Below, one piece after another: positions 8,613 through 18,177 of a stretch of 64,000 nucleotides of DNA (position 1 is its first letter; each line of letters begins with the position of its first letter). Below the pieces are notes generated by a model. That model saw only the letters and a program-made list of their open reading frames with translations, searched no databases and was not told the DNA's origin. The position numbers and the translations under genes are program-made. Source of the stretch: Flavobacterium gelatinilyticum (GTDB taxonomy: Bacteria > Bacteroidota > Bacteroidia > Flavobacteriales > Flavobacteriaceae); contig NZ_CP114287.1 of the NCBI RefSeq assembly GCF_027111295.1, positions 3,162,001-3,226,000 of the forward strand, in the 5' to 3' direction.

Positions 8613-9584
8613 ATGAATACAAATTTTAAAACAATCGGACTTTTATTCCTTCTTCTAATCTCTTTTGTAAACTGTGATAACAGCGATGGAGATGATATTA
8701 AACTTTCGCCTCCAACGGCAGCGGCTTTTAAAAGCATCAGCGAAAAGGGGTTAAAAAGAAATACTCAAAACTTTACTATGACTGCCGGAGATGGTGTGGT
8801 AACACTGACTTCTGCCAAAGGGGTAAAATTATACATTAACGGGGACTGTTTAACCAAAAACGGAAATCCGGTAACAGGAGAAGTAAATATTGAATATATC
8901 GAACTTTTTGATAAAGGAAATATGCTGGTAACCAACAAACCAACAATGGGAATCATGCCTGACGGAAAGAAAAATCTATTGATTTCGGGGGGAGAATTCT
9001 TCATCAAGGCAACTCAGGGAGGAGTCGAATTACAAACTTCATGCAATATGAACATGATTGTTCCAACTGCACTGACAAATGGGTTTGATAACTTAATGAC
9101 TTTATGGACTGGAGTTATTGATGAAGAGGGTGAACTGGCCTGGAAAGATGCCAGAGGTGCCGACGGAAAAGGCGGTGTACAAGGAGAGGGCAACAATTAT
9201 TATGTAACTTTTGGAAACTTCGGCTGGACAAATGTAGATCGTTTTTACAGCGATCCAAGACCAAAAACAACCATTTTAGTTGATGTTCCTGAAGGTTATA
9301 ATAATACAAACAGCGCCGTTTATCTTTCGTATGACGGAGAAGGCACCAATGCGCTTGCAAAACTGGATACGTATACTGCTGCAGGATTGTTCAGCGAACA
9401 TTACGGACAAATTCCGATTGGCCTTGCGTGTCACATTATTTTCGCTACCGAGGATAACGGAAACTGGCGATATGCCATAAAAGGAGTAACCACAACTGCA
9501 GATGCCGTTTATACTTTTACATTTGCCGAAACAACAGTAGGAACCGAAGCGCAATTGGTAGCAGCAATCAATGCTATTCAGTAA
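8613..9584 (+). CDS. Lipoprotein, 323 aa, possibly surface-exposed
   Basis: The signal sequence ends at Cys21 (LLISFVNC). It is followed at once by the acidic stretch DNSDGDD. Acidic residues right after the lipidated cysteine resemble the Bacteroidota lipoprotein export signal that sends proteins to the cell surface. The mature part is beta-rich (repeated short V/I/T strands with Gly turns). It includes YINGDCLTKNGNPVTGEVNI, which resembles carboxypeptidase-like or adhesion beta-sandwich proteins. No enzyme motif is visible. It lies between a GGGTAACA promoter and a hairpin terminator, so it may be a single-gene unit of the sigma regulon. Confidence 0.72.
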   Translation: MNTNFKTIGLLFLLLISFVNCDNSDGDDIKLSPPTAAAFKSISEKGLKRNTQNFTMTAGDGVVTLTSAKGVKLYINGDCLTKNGNPVTGEVNIEYIELFDKGNMLVTNKPTMGIMPDGKKNLLISGGEFFIKATQGGVELQTSCNMNMIVPTALTNGFDNLMTLWTGVIDEEGELAWKDARGADGKGGVQGEGNNYYVTFGNFGWTNVDRFYSDPRPKTTILVDVPEGYNNTNSAVYLSYDGEGTNALAKLDTYTAAGLFSEHYGQIPIGLACHIIFATEDNGNWRYAIKGVTTTADAVYTFTFAETTVGTEAQLVAAINAIQ

Positions 9585-9604
9585 CTTACGAATGCTTTTT
9601 TAAG

Positions 9605-9636
9605 AAAAAGTGGTGATTTGCTCATCACTTTTTTTT
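9605..9636 (+). terminator. Hairpin terminator after lipoprotein gene
   Basis: AAAAAGTGGTGA pairs with TCATCACTTTTT with one mismatch around a short loop, followed by a T-run. It lies 20 bp after the lipoprotein stop codon and before the PKD/barrel gene. Confidence 0.72.
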
Positions 9637-9695
9637 ACATTTAAACCTGTTTTAAAATTAATTCTGATGATTTTAAGGCTAAAAACTGTCTCGTT

Positions 9696-11648
9696 ATGAA
9701 ACCACAACTGTCTATTTTTCTGATGCTGTTTTCGATTCTTTTAACAGGTCAAACCAAAGTAAAAGACACCATAACCCGAAGAGCCGTTATTGGTTTTATC
9801 CAAAACGGAAATGCTGTATCCTATAAACCCGAAACACCGCCTTTGATCCCGATAGCGGGTGCACCAAAACCAAGTTATTCCTATTTGTGGGAACTGGGCG
9901 ACGGGCATTACAGCAAAGAACCTGAACCGAAACATGTTTATAAAAAGAAAGGTACTTATACAACGAGACTGGCTGTAACAAACAATTACGACAACGGAAA
10001 ACCTCCGGCAACACGCCCAAAAAAAGTGGTGGTGAACGATATAACAGACAATAATTATAAAGATATCGCTTCTATTGCAGATCACAATGGGTTTGCGATT
10101 ATTAAAAACTGCGATCCTATTCCGGAGCAGGAAATGGTAGTCGTAGTGAGTTATCAAAATCTGGAGAATTATGTTTCGAGCGGCAAATTGTATCTTTTTT
10201 ACAATGAAAAACAATTCAGGCACAACAACTTCGAATTAAGTGATTTCAGGACCTATGCAGGCGAACGCGAAGTAAAAGAAAATCTTGTGGCTTCTGTAAA
10301 TGATCTTGACGATTCGGATAATTTTACGGCTTCCGCCGAAGGGAATTTCAAACCTAAAAAATACCGAAACACAACAACCGAAGAAGATCTTGACGCCTCG
10401 CTTTTAGATGCCGGTAAAACCTATCATAATGTATCGGTTTTAGAATTTGATGATGCTGATCCCGGAGAAACACGGAATGTTTTTTATACTTTTAAAACTA
10501 CGCCCGAAATGATTAAGGATACCAGTGCAACAGTTACAATGCGCGGTATTTTTGTTCCGAACCGAAGTTATAAAAACCATAAGATTAAAAACCTTGAAAT
10601 GGAAATTGTAACGTCTCATGATCCTAACAAAATGGGGTCTAACGGAAGGTTTATGAATTATAGACTAGTGCGTTTTAAGAGGGTAAATTTTAAAACCCGT
10701 TTCCAAAATAATGGCGAAGGTCCGGCGCGAAAAATTCGTTTAGAGACTGATATTCCGGATATGTTCGACAAAAAAACTTTCCAGATTGAAAGCATGTATC
10801 CTGAATGTCCTATCTGCCCGAAAGGCGAAGAACCAACCGTAAGCTGCCTCGATACCATTATCAAACAAAAGCAGATCATTTTTACTTTTAAAAATATTTA
10901 TCTGCCGGGAACGGAGCAGAAAAATGTGAAGGAAAAAGACAGCACGAAAGGATTTGTAAAATATTCGATGAAGTTTGGCGAAGATTTTCATAAAGTAAAA
11001 ACCAAAAGCCGGACTTCGATTATTTTCGACAAGAATGAACCTATTATCACGAACTATGCCACTACACGATTCCTTCCCGGAATTTCGATTGGCGTAAAAG
11101 CGGGTTATAATTTTTATTCAGATCTGGATAAGTCAACAAGTTATTTTGTGGGTGCGACAATTTCGCCTTTTAAATCGTATCGTTTTTACTGGCAGGTCGA
11201 ATGGGTAAATGCTTTAAACCAGTACAATAGTGCTGCCAATGTTACAGAACAATTCAATACAAATGCCAACGGAACAAGACAGTTTCAGCGTATTACGACC
11301 ACAACCGAAAATAAAAACATCAATTGGGAAGTTCCCATTTTGATTCGGTACAACCTAAATAATTATATCGGAATCGGCGCAGGAATTCAGGCAAATGTCA
11401 ATGTTTCATCAGAACAGAATCAAAATATACAAACCGATACGTATGAGGGAGACAAAGAAAACTTTCTGATAAGCTCTGTTACCAGTTCAAGCAGTGTAAA
11501 AAACACCTTTACGGACATTAAAACCGGGCTTTTGTTTGATTTAACGGCAGGTTTCGCGAGAATCGGTCCGAGTTTAGGAGCGCGCTATGTAATTAATTTT
11601 GAGCAGAATTTTAACTATTTTCAGATTTATGGGATTTGGAAGTTTTAG
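9696..11648 (+). CDS. PKD-domain protein with C-terminal outer-membrane barrel
   Basis: A 650-aa exported protein. A signal peptide (residues 1 to about 19) is followed by a PKD domain near 60-115, shown by the canonical WELGDGHYS and HVYKKKGTYTTRLAVTN. The middle has no recognised enzyme motif, but residues about 330-430 (NNGEGPARKIRLETDIP) look like the DUF11-type Ig modules of surface proteins. A Cys-rich patch (CPICPKG) lies within it. From about 465 onward, alternating aromatic and hydrophobic strands ending IYGIWKF look like a PorT-like beta-barrel. It is probably an outer-membrane partner of the CHAT protein encoded next. Confidence 0.72.
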   Translation: MKPQLSIFLMLFSILLTGQTKVKDTITRRAVIGFIQNGNAVSYKPETPPLIPIAGAPKPSYSYLWELGDGHYSKEPEPKHVYKKKGTYTTRLAVTNNYDNGKPPATRPKKVVVNDITDNNYKDIASIADHNGFAIIKNCDPIPEQEMVVVVSYQNLENYVSSGKLYLFYNEKQFRHNNFELSDFRTYAGEREVKENLVASVNDLDDSDNFTASAEGNFKPKKYRNTTTEEDLDASLLDAGKTYHNVSVLEFDDADPGETRNVFYTFKTTPEMIKDTSATVTMRGIFVPNRSYKNHKIKNLEMEIVTSHDPNKMGSNGRFMNYRLVRFKRVNFKTRFQNNGEGPARKIRLETDIPDMFDKKTFQIESMYPECPICPKGEEPTVSCLDTIIKQKQIIFTFKNIYLPGTEQKNVKEKDSTKGFVKYSMKFGEDFHKVKTKSRTSIIFDKNEPIITNYATTRFLPGISIGVKAGYNFYSDLDKSTSYFVGATISPFKSYRFYWQVEWVNALNQYNSAANVTEQFNTNANGTRQFQRITTTTENKNINWEVPILIRYNLNNYIGIGAGIQANVNVSSEQNQNIQTDTYEGDKENFLISSVTSSSSVKNTFTDIKTGLLFDLTAGFARIGPSLGARYVINFEQNFNYFQIYGIWKF

Positions 11649-11658
11649 GATTATTTGA

Positions 11659-11718
11659 CAGAGATGCACAAAACTTTTTATTCTTTACGAATCCGTGTAT
11701 AAACTTTGTGTATCTGTG
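11659..11718. repeat. Imperfect inverted repeat in spacer before CHAT gene
   Basis: CAGAGATGCACAAA on the left and TTTGTGTATCTGTG on the right are inverted copies with 12 of 14 matches, around a 32-nt centre. The spacer is only 89 bp, so the element fills most of it. Because no strong terminator is present, the hairpin may sit inside a PKD-CHAT transcript. Confidence 0.5.
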
Positions 11719-11737
11719 AAATCAAAAACAACATAAT

Positions 11738-14398
11738 ATGAACTTACATCACTTATATGGTTTAATTTTTCTTTTTATAAATCTGAATATTTTTGGACAG
11801 AATCAGGAAGATAAAATTTATCATGCAATTGATGTTTTTACGGCTCATCCTTCTGCGAAAGCGATACAGGATTTATCAAATGCCGAAGCTGTTTTCTGGA
11901 AAAACCCCAATCCAAAAACCAAAGACGAATTACTCGCCATTGTGGTTTTAAACTGCAACAAAGCGTATTATGAAAATCAATTTGGACAGATTCAGAATGC
12001 GGTTTGGAGTTACGAAAAAGCCTGGCAGGTTTATCAAAAAAACAAACTCGGCGATTATGATATAGTCGAATACTGCCTTAAACCTCTTGGCAATTTATAT
12101 ACGGTTTTGGGCGATTATGACAATGCAGAAAATACGATTAAACAGTATTTCTTTATTGTTAATACTTCCAAAAATTATCCCGATGCTTCAAGGCAGAAGT
12201 TTGCTGCAATCCTGAATTTATCGAATGTCTATCAGAATTCAGGCAAAATCGCACAGGCAATTGAGTTGTTAGAGAATATCTTAAAAACAGAAAAATTATC
12301 GAACGTTCAAAAAGGCATTTTACTGAACAATCTGGGCAATAACTACTGGCTGGGATCTAAACAGTTTGTAATAGTTAAAAATGCTCCGGACGGTGCAGAA
12401 AAAGCATTTAATGCTTCTATACAATACCTTGAAAAGGAGAAAAATCAGTTTGAAACTTTATCCAATTCATACCGAAATCTGGCTTCGATGAACAGGCAGT
12501 GGCAGCGCTTTGATATTGCTGAATTGTATATGGAAAAGGCAGAAAAACTGTTTCTAGAAATTCCTAATCAGCAGCCGCGAAAACTGGCTAAATTATATTA
12601 CGAAAAAGCGTTACTTCTTTTTGATGAAGGGAAGTATGACGAAAGTTCAAAGCAGATTGCTGTTATTTTTAAAACATTGATTCCGAATTACAATTCAAAA
12701 AACAACCTTCCAAATCAGGATCAATTGTATGCCGAAACTGTTCTGGCGGATGCGCTGGATTTACAGGCAGACATTTTAATGTTAAACGATCCTAAAAAAG
12801 CGCTCAAAGCTTTTGATCTTTCTTTTTATATCGAAGAGATGCTGATGAATGCTTTGATAGCTGAAAATTCTAAAATCCTGATGCAGTTACGATCTCGCAA
12901 TCGTACAGAAAAATGCCTTTCGATTTACGATCTATTATTTAAAAAAGAAGGTAAAAGCCACTATATCGAAGATGCTTTTCAGCTATCTGAAAGGACAAAG
13001 TCCGGTATTTTAAAAAGTTACAGATCGAATATTAAAAATGCTTCGGCAGAAGAAAAAAAACTTTTGCAGCAGCTTCAGAATTTAAATACGAATATTTTAA
13101 AAGAACAGCAGAAAGGGGATTTGGCTGCTATTTCAAAAATCAATCAGTTTATAAAAAAACAGCACGAACTGATGATTTCGCTGAAAAAAATCCAATCGCA
13201 AAATCCGGATTTTATTCCTGAAAAATGCGATATAAAAGCTTTGTTATTCAAATTAGAAAATGACAAGGCGATGATGGTGTATTATTTTATGGGTTCAGAA
13301 AGGTTGTATTATTTTGTATTACAGAATAATCGAATTGCTTTAAGCCAAATTTATATTGCTCATCGCGGCATTCCCAGAATTGCTCAGTTTATAAATTATT
13401 TTAATAGTCCTGATGAAATTACAAATGATATTTCGGGTTATAATCATTACGGAAAAGGAGTTTATGATTTATTAAAACTACCCCGAATTTATGATTATCC
13501 TAACTTAATTATTGTTCCTGACGGCATTTTGAATTTTCTGCCATTTGAAGCTTTAATTACACAAGAATCGAGCACTACAAATTTTGCTAAAATGCATTAT
13601 TTACTTCATGATTTTAAGATTGCTTATAATACCTCAGCCAATATTTACCTGAATTCCAAACCGCTGTCTAAATCTGAAAAAACAGTTTTGGGCGTTTTTC
13701 CTGTTTTTGAGAAAACGGCTTTTGAACTAAGTTATTCCAAAAAAGAACTGGAATCCATCCGGAATAATTTTAAAGGAAAGTATTTAGAAAATACTGATGC
13801 GAGTTTCGGAAATTTTAAAAATAGCGCCTCACAATATTCTATTCTACATTTGAGTACGCATGCTTCTTCCGGCGATATAGAAACTCCGGCGAGCATTAAA
13901 TTTTACGATCAGGAAGTTTTGTACTCTGAATTGTACAATCTGCATATCAATCCTGATTTGGTAGTTTTGAGTGCCTGCGAAACGGGAATTGGCAAATTGT
14001 ATAAAGCCGAAGGTGCCATGAGTATTGCCAGAGGTTTTCAGTTTGCGGGAGCAGAGAATTTACTGTTTTCGTTATGGAAAGTGAATGACTTTACGACTTC
14101 GGTTTTTATGTCGGATTTCTACAAAAACATAAAAAATGATGTTTCTTATTTTGAGGCCAATTCAAATGCAAAACTGGATTATCTGAATAACAAATCGATT
14201 CCGAATGCGAAGAAATCTCCGTATTACTGGAGTTCGTTTGTGTATTACGGTTCAATTTCGGAAGAAAATAAATCAACAGATTATATCTATTATGGAATTA
14301 GTTTATTGATCGTAATTGCCTTATTTTTGGTTTTCAATCAGTACAATAAATGGAAAATCTTCACGAGATTCTCAAAAAAGAGAAATATAAAAAAATAA
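11738..14398 (+). CDS. TPR-CHAT domain protease, membrane-anchored
   Basis: An 886-aa protein. Residues 1-20 are a signal peptide (LYGLIFLFINLNIFGQ). Residues about 40-420 are TPR-like helical repeats (for example LGNLYTVLGDYDNAENTI and LLNNLGNNYWLGS). About 435-500 is a coiled-coil-like segment. About 590-840 is a CHAT domain, a caspase-like cysteine peptidase fold, with His708 in HLSTHASSG and Cys747 in VVLSACETG, followed by EGAMSIARGFQFAGA. A transmembrane helix near 853-870 leaves a short basic cytoplasmic tail. The predicted topology therefore puts the protease in the periplasm. Its end overlaps the retropepsin gene by 49 bp. Substrate unknown. Confidence 0.88.
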   Translation: MNLHHLYGLIFLFINLNIFGQNQEDKIYHAIDVFTAHPSAKAIQDLSNAEAVFWKNPNPKTKDELLAIVVLNCNKAYYENQFGQIQNAVWSYEKAWQVYQKNKLGDYDIVEYCLKPLGNLYTVLGDYDNAENTIKQYFFIVNTSKNYPDASRQKFAAILNLSNVYQNSGKIAQAIELLENILKTEKLSNVQKGILLNNLGNNYWLGSKQFVIVKNAPDGAEKAFNASIQYLEKEKNQFETLSNSYRNLASMNRQWQRFDIAELYMEKAEKLFLEIPNQQPRKLAKLYYEKALLLFDEGKYDESSKQIAVIFKTLIPNYNSKNNLPNQDQLYAETVLADALDLQADILMLNDPKKALKAFDLSFYIEEMLMNALIAENSKILMQLRSRNRTEKCLSIYDLLFKKEGKSHYIEDAFQLSERTKSGILKSYRSNIKNASAEEKKLLQQLQNLNTNILKEQQKGDLAAISKINQFIKKQHELMISLKKIQSQNPDFIPEKCDIKALLFKLENDKAMMVYYFMGSERLYYFVLQNNRIALSQIYIAHRGIPRIAQFINYFNSPDEITNDISGYNHYGKGVYDLLKLPRIYDYPNLIIVPDGILNFLPFEALITQESSTTNFAKMHYLLHDFKIAYNTSANIYLNSKPLSKSEKTVLGVFPVFEKTAFELSYSKKELESIRNNFKGKYLENTDASFGNFKNSASQYSILHLSTHASSGDIETPASIKFYDQEVLYSELYNLHINPDLVVLSACETGIGKLYKAEGAMSIARGFQFAGAENLLFSLWKVNDFTTSVFMSDFYKNIKNDVSYFEANSNAKLDYLNNKSIPNAKKSPYYWSSFVYYGSISEENKSTDYIYYGISLLIVIALFLVFNQYNKWKIFTRFSKKRNIKK

Positions 14399-14787
14399 AA
14401 TTCAAGGTTACCAAAACCCAGCATTTGTCTATAAAAGCAAAAATTAATGGTGTTTCCGGAAATTTCATTCTGGATACCGGCGCATCAAACACCTGTATTG
14501 GTTTTGAAAGTATTGAGCGTTTTGAGTTGTCTGCCAAAAAATCAAAAACCAAAGCATCCGGAGCCGGAGGAACGGGAATGAAAACCCAGATTTCATCGCA
14601 AAATGAATTGCAGTTAGGCAGCTGGAAAAACAAGAATTTCAGCATTGTTATTTTTGACCTTTCGCATGTCAATGAAGCTTTAGAATCGTACAAAGCAAAA
14701 ACGGTTCACGGTATTATAGGCGCAGATGTTTTACTGGAAGGAAAGGCTATTATTGATTATTTTAACAATTATTTGTATTTAAAATAG
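14350..14787 (+). CDS. Retropepsin-like aspartic protease
   Basis: A 145-aa single-domain protein with the retroviral-type aspartic protease signature ILDTGASNTCIG (Asp42). A second conserved block, HGIIGADVLLEGKAIIDY, lies near residues 118-135. One Asp-Thr-Gly per chain means it must work as a dimer. There is no signal peptide, so a cytoplasmic location is likely. The start lies 49 bp inside the CHAT gene in another frame. No better ATG exists downstream before the domain, so translation is probably coupled. A second protease in this unit suggests a proteolytic cascade, but that is inference. Confidence 0.82.
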   Translation: MENLHEILKKEKYKKIKFKVTKTQHLSIKAKINGVSGNFILDTGASNTCIGFESIERFELSAKKSKTKASGAGGTGMKTQISSQNELQLGSWKNKNFSIVIFDLSHVNEALESYKAKTVHGIIGADVLLEGKAIIDYFNNYLYLK

Positions 14788-14848
14788 AAAAACTTCAAAT
14801 TCCTAATCAGAATAAAAATCTTAAACCTGAACTCATAAATCTGAAATT

Positions 14849-14885
14849 AAAAAATCCCAAACTCCTTTCGGAATCTGGGATTTTT
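14849..14885. terminator. Bidirectional terminator between retropepsin and RND genes
   Basis: AAAAATCCCA pairs with TGGGATTTTT, and the stem continues inward (ACTCC/GGAAT with mismatches) to a short loop. A-runs and T-runs on the two sides let it end both converging transcripts. Confidence 0.8.
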
Positions 14886-14907
14886 CGTCTAAAATCAAAT
14901 CAATTAA

Positions 14908-17900
14908 TTAATGGGTATGTTTAGGATTAAAACCGTCTTCGCTTAATTCTGTGTGCTCGTAATCGGCAACCATTTCAGCTTCGTAATCGATTTTTTCTCC
15001 TTTAGAGAATTTTCTAATAATTTTCTCCATAATATCATAGATAACCGGCACTACAATCAAGGTAAGGAATAATGATGAAATCAAACCTCCAATGATTACC
15101 CATGCCAATCCGTTTTTCCATTCTGCTCCTGCTCCTGCTGCTAATGCAATTGGGAACATACCAAATACCATCGCAATTGTGGTCATCAAGATCGGACGTA
15201 AACGCGCGTGGTTTGCCTGGATTAATGCTCTTCTGATCGATTCTCCGGCAGCTCTTCGCTGATTGGTATAATCGACAAGCATGATCGCATTCTTACACAC
15301 CAGACCAATCAACATGATTACCCCTAAAATGGTAAAGATATTCAATGTGTTGTTCGTAAGTGCCAGAGCGAATAATACTCCAATGAACGAAAGCGGAATA
15401 GCAAATAATACGACAAACGGGTGAACGAAACTGTCATATAATCCAACCATTACTAGGTAAACCAAAATAATAGCGGCCAATAATGCGATTCCTAAAGTAC
15501 CAAAACCTTCTGACTGGTTTTCCTGGTCTCCACCCCAGATATAGTTTACTCCGGTTGGTTTTTGTAATTTATCCAGTTTTTCCTGCCATTGCGTAACGAT
15601 TGTTCCGGCTGGAACCCCAACGTTTTGACCTTGTACGGTTACAGAAGCTGTTTTATCTCTACGTTCTAATTTACTTGGTCCTGAACCTTCAGTAATAGTA
15701 GCAAATTGGTTTAATTTAATCTGCTGGCCTGCATTGTTTATGAAAATCAAGTTGCTGACATCTGTGATATTTTTTCTGTCAAATTCGTTGTATTTGATGT
15801 TGATATCATATTCGTATTCACCAGCTCTAAATTTACCATCAGTATTACCACTGTAAGCTGTCTGCATTGTTAAACCAACCGTTTGAAGTGTTAATCCTAA
15901 TGCTGCCATTTTATCTCTGTCTACCTGAACGTTGATCTCAGGGTTTCCATCTTCAACTGTTAATTTAATCTCAGTTGTTCCCGGAATTGTACGCAATTCA
16001 GCTTCGGCCATTTTAGCAAACTTCATAGCACTTTCTACGTTTGGACCTGTTACGATCAAACCTAAAGTTGCATCTTCGGCAGTACCTAAGATACCTACCG
16101 GAACTGTCTTAACTTTAGCACCAACCAGAACTTTTTCCAGTTTACGTTTTGTTTTTGCAGCATAAACGTTGGCATCGTCTGTACGATCTTTTTGATCGAT
16201 CATTTTAACGTCAATCTCTGCTTTATAAGCCGTTGCCTGAGCTGCTCCTAAACCTTCACTGGTTTGACCAACTGTTGTAATCTGGCTTAAAACATATTTC
16301 TCTCCTTTTAAGAAAGCTTCTGCTTTTTGCGTCATAAAGTTAGTCTGCTCTAATGAAGCATCTTTTGGCATCTCGATTTGTACTAAGAACTCACCACTAT
16401 CAGATGATGCGAAGAATTCTCCTCCAATGTATCCGCCTCCCATTAACCAGAAGATCGAGCCAAAGAACATTACTAATACAACCACAATAGTTTTAATATA
16501 GTGATCTAAACACCAGTTTAGTAAGTTTGATACCCAGTCCGTAAAACGGGTTAAGTAGCTTTCGAATCCAAGGATAACTTTTCCGAAAAGGTTTTTACCT
16601 TCAATATGCTCTAATTTTCCAAAACGTGAAGACAACCAAGGAATAATTGTAAACGAAGCCAATAAAGAGAACATGGTTGATATAATTACCGTAACACAGA
16701 ACTGTGTGATAATGTTAGATACCAATCCGGTACTCATTGCAATTGGCAGGAACACCACCACAATTACCAATGTAATCGAAGTTACTGTACCGCCAATTTC
16801 GGCAGTTCCGTCGTAAGCGGCACGGATTCGGCTTTTACCCATCTCCATGTGTCGGTAAATATTCTCAAGTACCACAATCGCATCATCCACAAGAATACCA
16901 ACAACAAGAGATAAACCAAGTAAAGACATTAAGTTAAGTGTATAACCTAATAAATAGATACCAATAAAGGTTGCGATCAAAGATGCAGGAATAGACACCA
17001 TTACGATCAACGAGTTTCTAATACTGTGCAGGAAAAATAACATTACAAATGCTACCAGAATAACCGCAATTAATAAATCGTGTACAACAGAGTCTGCTGC
17101 TTCAAGAGTAAAGACTGTACTGTCTTTTGCTACTTCTAATTTTAACTGAGCCGATTTGTAATCCTGCTCTAACGTTTTGATTGTTTTAATCAACTGCTCG
17201 CTTACCGCAACGGCATTGGCATCTGATTGTTTTACAATTTGAAGTACAATCGCACTTTTTTGATCTACACGCGCAATTTTCTCCGCGATTTTTTGTGTAT
17301 CCTGGACATCGGCGATATCACCTAAACGAACCTGGATTCCGTTTTGAGAAGAAACTACAAGGTTTCTTAATTCTTCAACGTTTTTATATTTACCCGCTAA
17401 ACGGATTAAGATTTTTTGGTTACGAGTCTGGATGTTACCTGTAGGGAAATCAAGATTCGAACTTAAAATTGTTTGTTGTACTTGTGGAACAGAAAGTCCG
17501 TAACCCTGCATTTTAACAGCGTCAAGGTTTACCTGAATCTCACGTTCCTGACCACCAATAATATTTACCTGAGCAACCCCTTGTACACGGGATAAAACCG
17601 GTGCAATCTTTTTATCGATCAAATCGTAGAAAGCTGCTTCGTCCATTTTACCGTTGGCACCAAGTGTCATAATTGGTAAATCACTCAAAGAGAATTTAGT
17701 CAGCGACGGCGGATCGGCATCATCCGGAAGATCACTCAAAATTGCATTAATTTTACGCTGCGCATCATTCATTGAAATATCTACATTGGCAGTAGAAAGT
17801 AATGTAATAGACACTACAGAAAGACTCTCGTAGGATTTTGAATCAATTTTCTTGATATTTTCCAGAGACGCAATCGCATCCTCTATCTTTTTGGTTACTG

Positions 17901-18084
17901 TATTTTCAACCTCACTTGGAGAAGCTCCCGGATAAACAGTTGAAACCGTAATTACGTTGGTTTCGAATTTTGGGATCAGCTCGTAGCCTAATTGGCTGTA
18001 GCTGAACAATCCACCTAGTGTCAGAATTGTAAACAATACAATTACCAACGACGGACGTTTTATGGATATTTCGGCTAATTTCAT
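14908..18084 (-). CDS. Efflux RND transporter permease (AcrB/HAE1 type)
   Basis: At 1058 aa this has the full length of the hydrophobe/amphiphile efflux RND family. The N-terminus (IKRPSLVIVLFTILTLGGLFS) is the first transmembrane helix. The conserved helix 4 segment SLLGLSLVVGILVDDAIVVLENI carries the paired aspartates of the proton relay. Two large periplasmic loops and a second set of six helices follow. It would be the inner-membrane pump of a tripartite drug or bile-type efflux system, with the adaptor and TolC proteins encoded just upstream in the same operon. Confidence 0.93.
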   Translation of the reverse strand: MKLAEISIKRPSLVIVLFTILTLGGLFSYSQLGYELIPKFETNVITVSTVYPGASPSEVENTVTKKIEDAIASLENIKKIDSKSYESLSVVSITLLSTANVDISMNDAQRKINAILSDLPDDADPPSLTKFSLSDLPIMTLGANGKMDEAAFYDLIDKKIAPVLSRVQGVAQVNIIGGQEREIQVNLDAVKMQGYGLSVPQVQQTILSSNLDFPTGNIQTRNQKILIRLAGKYKNVEELRNLVVSSQNGIQVRLGDIADVQDTQKIAEKIARVDQKSAIVLQIVKQSDANAVAVSEQLIKTIKTLEQDYKSAQLKLEVAKDSTVFTLEAADSVVHDLLIAVILVAFVMLFFLHSIRNSLIVMVSIPASLIATFIGIYLLGYTLNLMSLLGLSLVVGILVDDAIVVLENIYRHMEMGKSRIRAAYDGTAEIGGTVTSITLVIVVVFLPIAMSTGLVSNIITQFCVTVIISTMFSLLASFTIIPWLSSRFGKLEHIEGKNLFGKVILGFESYLTRFTDWVSNLLNWCLDHYIKTIVVVLVMFFGSIFWLMGGGYIGGEFFASSDSGEFLVQIEMPKDASLEQTNFMTQKAEAFLKGEKYVLSQITTVGQTSEGLGAAQATAYKAEIDVKMIDQKDRTDDANVYAAKTKRKLEKVLVGAKVKTVPVGILGTAEDATLGLIVTGPNVESAMKFAKMAEAELRTIPGTTEIKLTVEDGNPEINVQVDRDKMAALGLTLQTVGLTMQTAYSGNTDGKFRAGEYEYDINIKYNEFDRKNITDVSNLIFINNAGQQIKLNQFATITEGSGPSKLERRDKTASVTVQGQNVGVPAGTIVTQWQEKLDKLQKPTGVNYIWGGDQENQSEGFGTLGIALLAAIILVYLVMVGLYDSFVHPFVVLFAIPLSFIGVLFALALTNNTLNIFTILGVIMLIGLVCKNAIMLVDYTNQRRAAGESIRRALIQANHARLRPILMTTIAMVFGMFPIALAAGAGAEWKNGLAWVIIGGLISSLFLTLIVVPVIYDIMEKIIRKFSKGEKIDYEAEMVADYEHTELSEDGFNPKHTH

Positions 18085-18119
18085 ATATCTTATTTTTGGC
18101 TGTAGGCAGTGTGCTGTAG

Positions 18120-18149
18120 GCTTTAGGCTTTTATTAAAAGGCTTAAAGC
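18120..18149. repeat. Hairpin spacer between adaptor and RND genes
   Basis: GCTTTAGGCTTTT and AAAAGGCTTAAAGC are inverted copies with one bulge and a 3-nt loop. More copies of the same words (GTAGGC, GGCTTAAAGC) flank it at 18103-18170. It lies inside the efflux operon rather than at its end, like the other word-repeat spacers in this window. Confidence 0.6.
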
Positions 18150-18177
18150 TTATCGCTTACGGCTTAAAGCGGTATAA

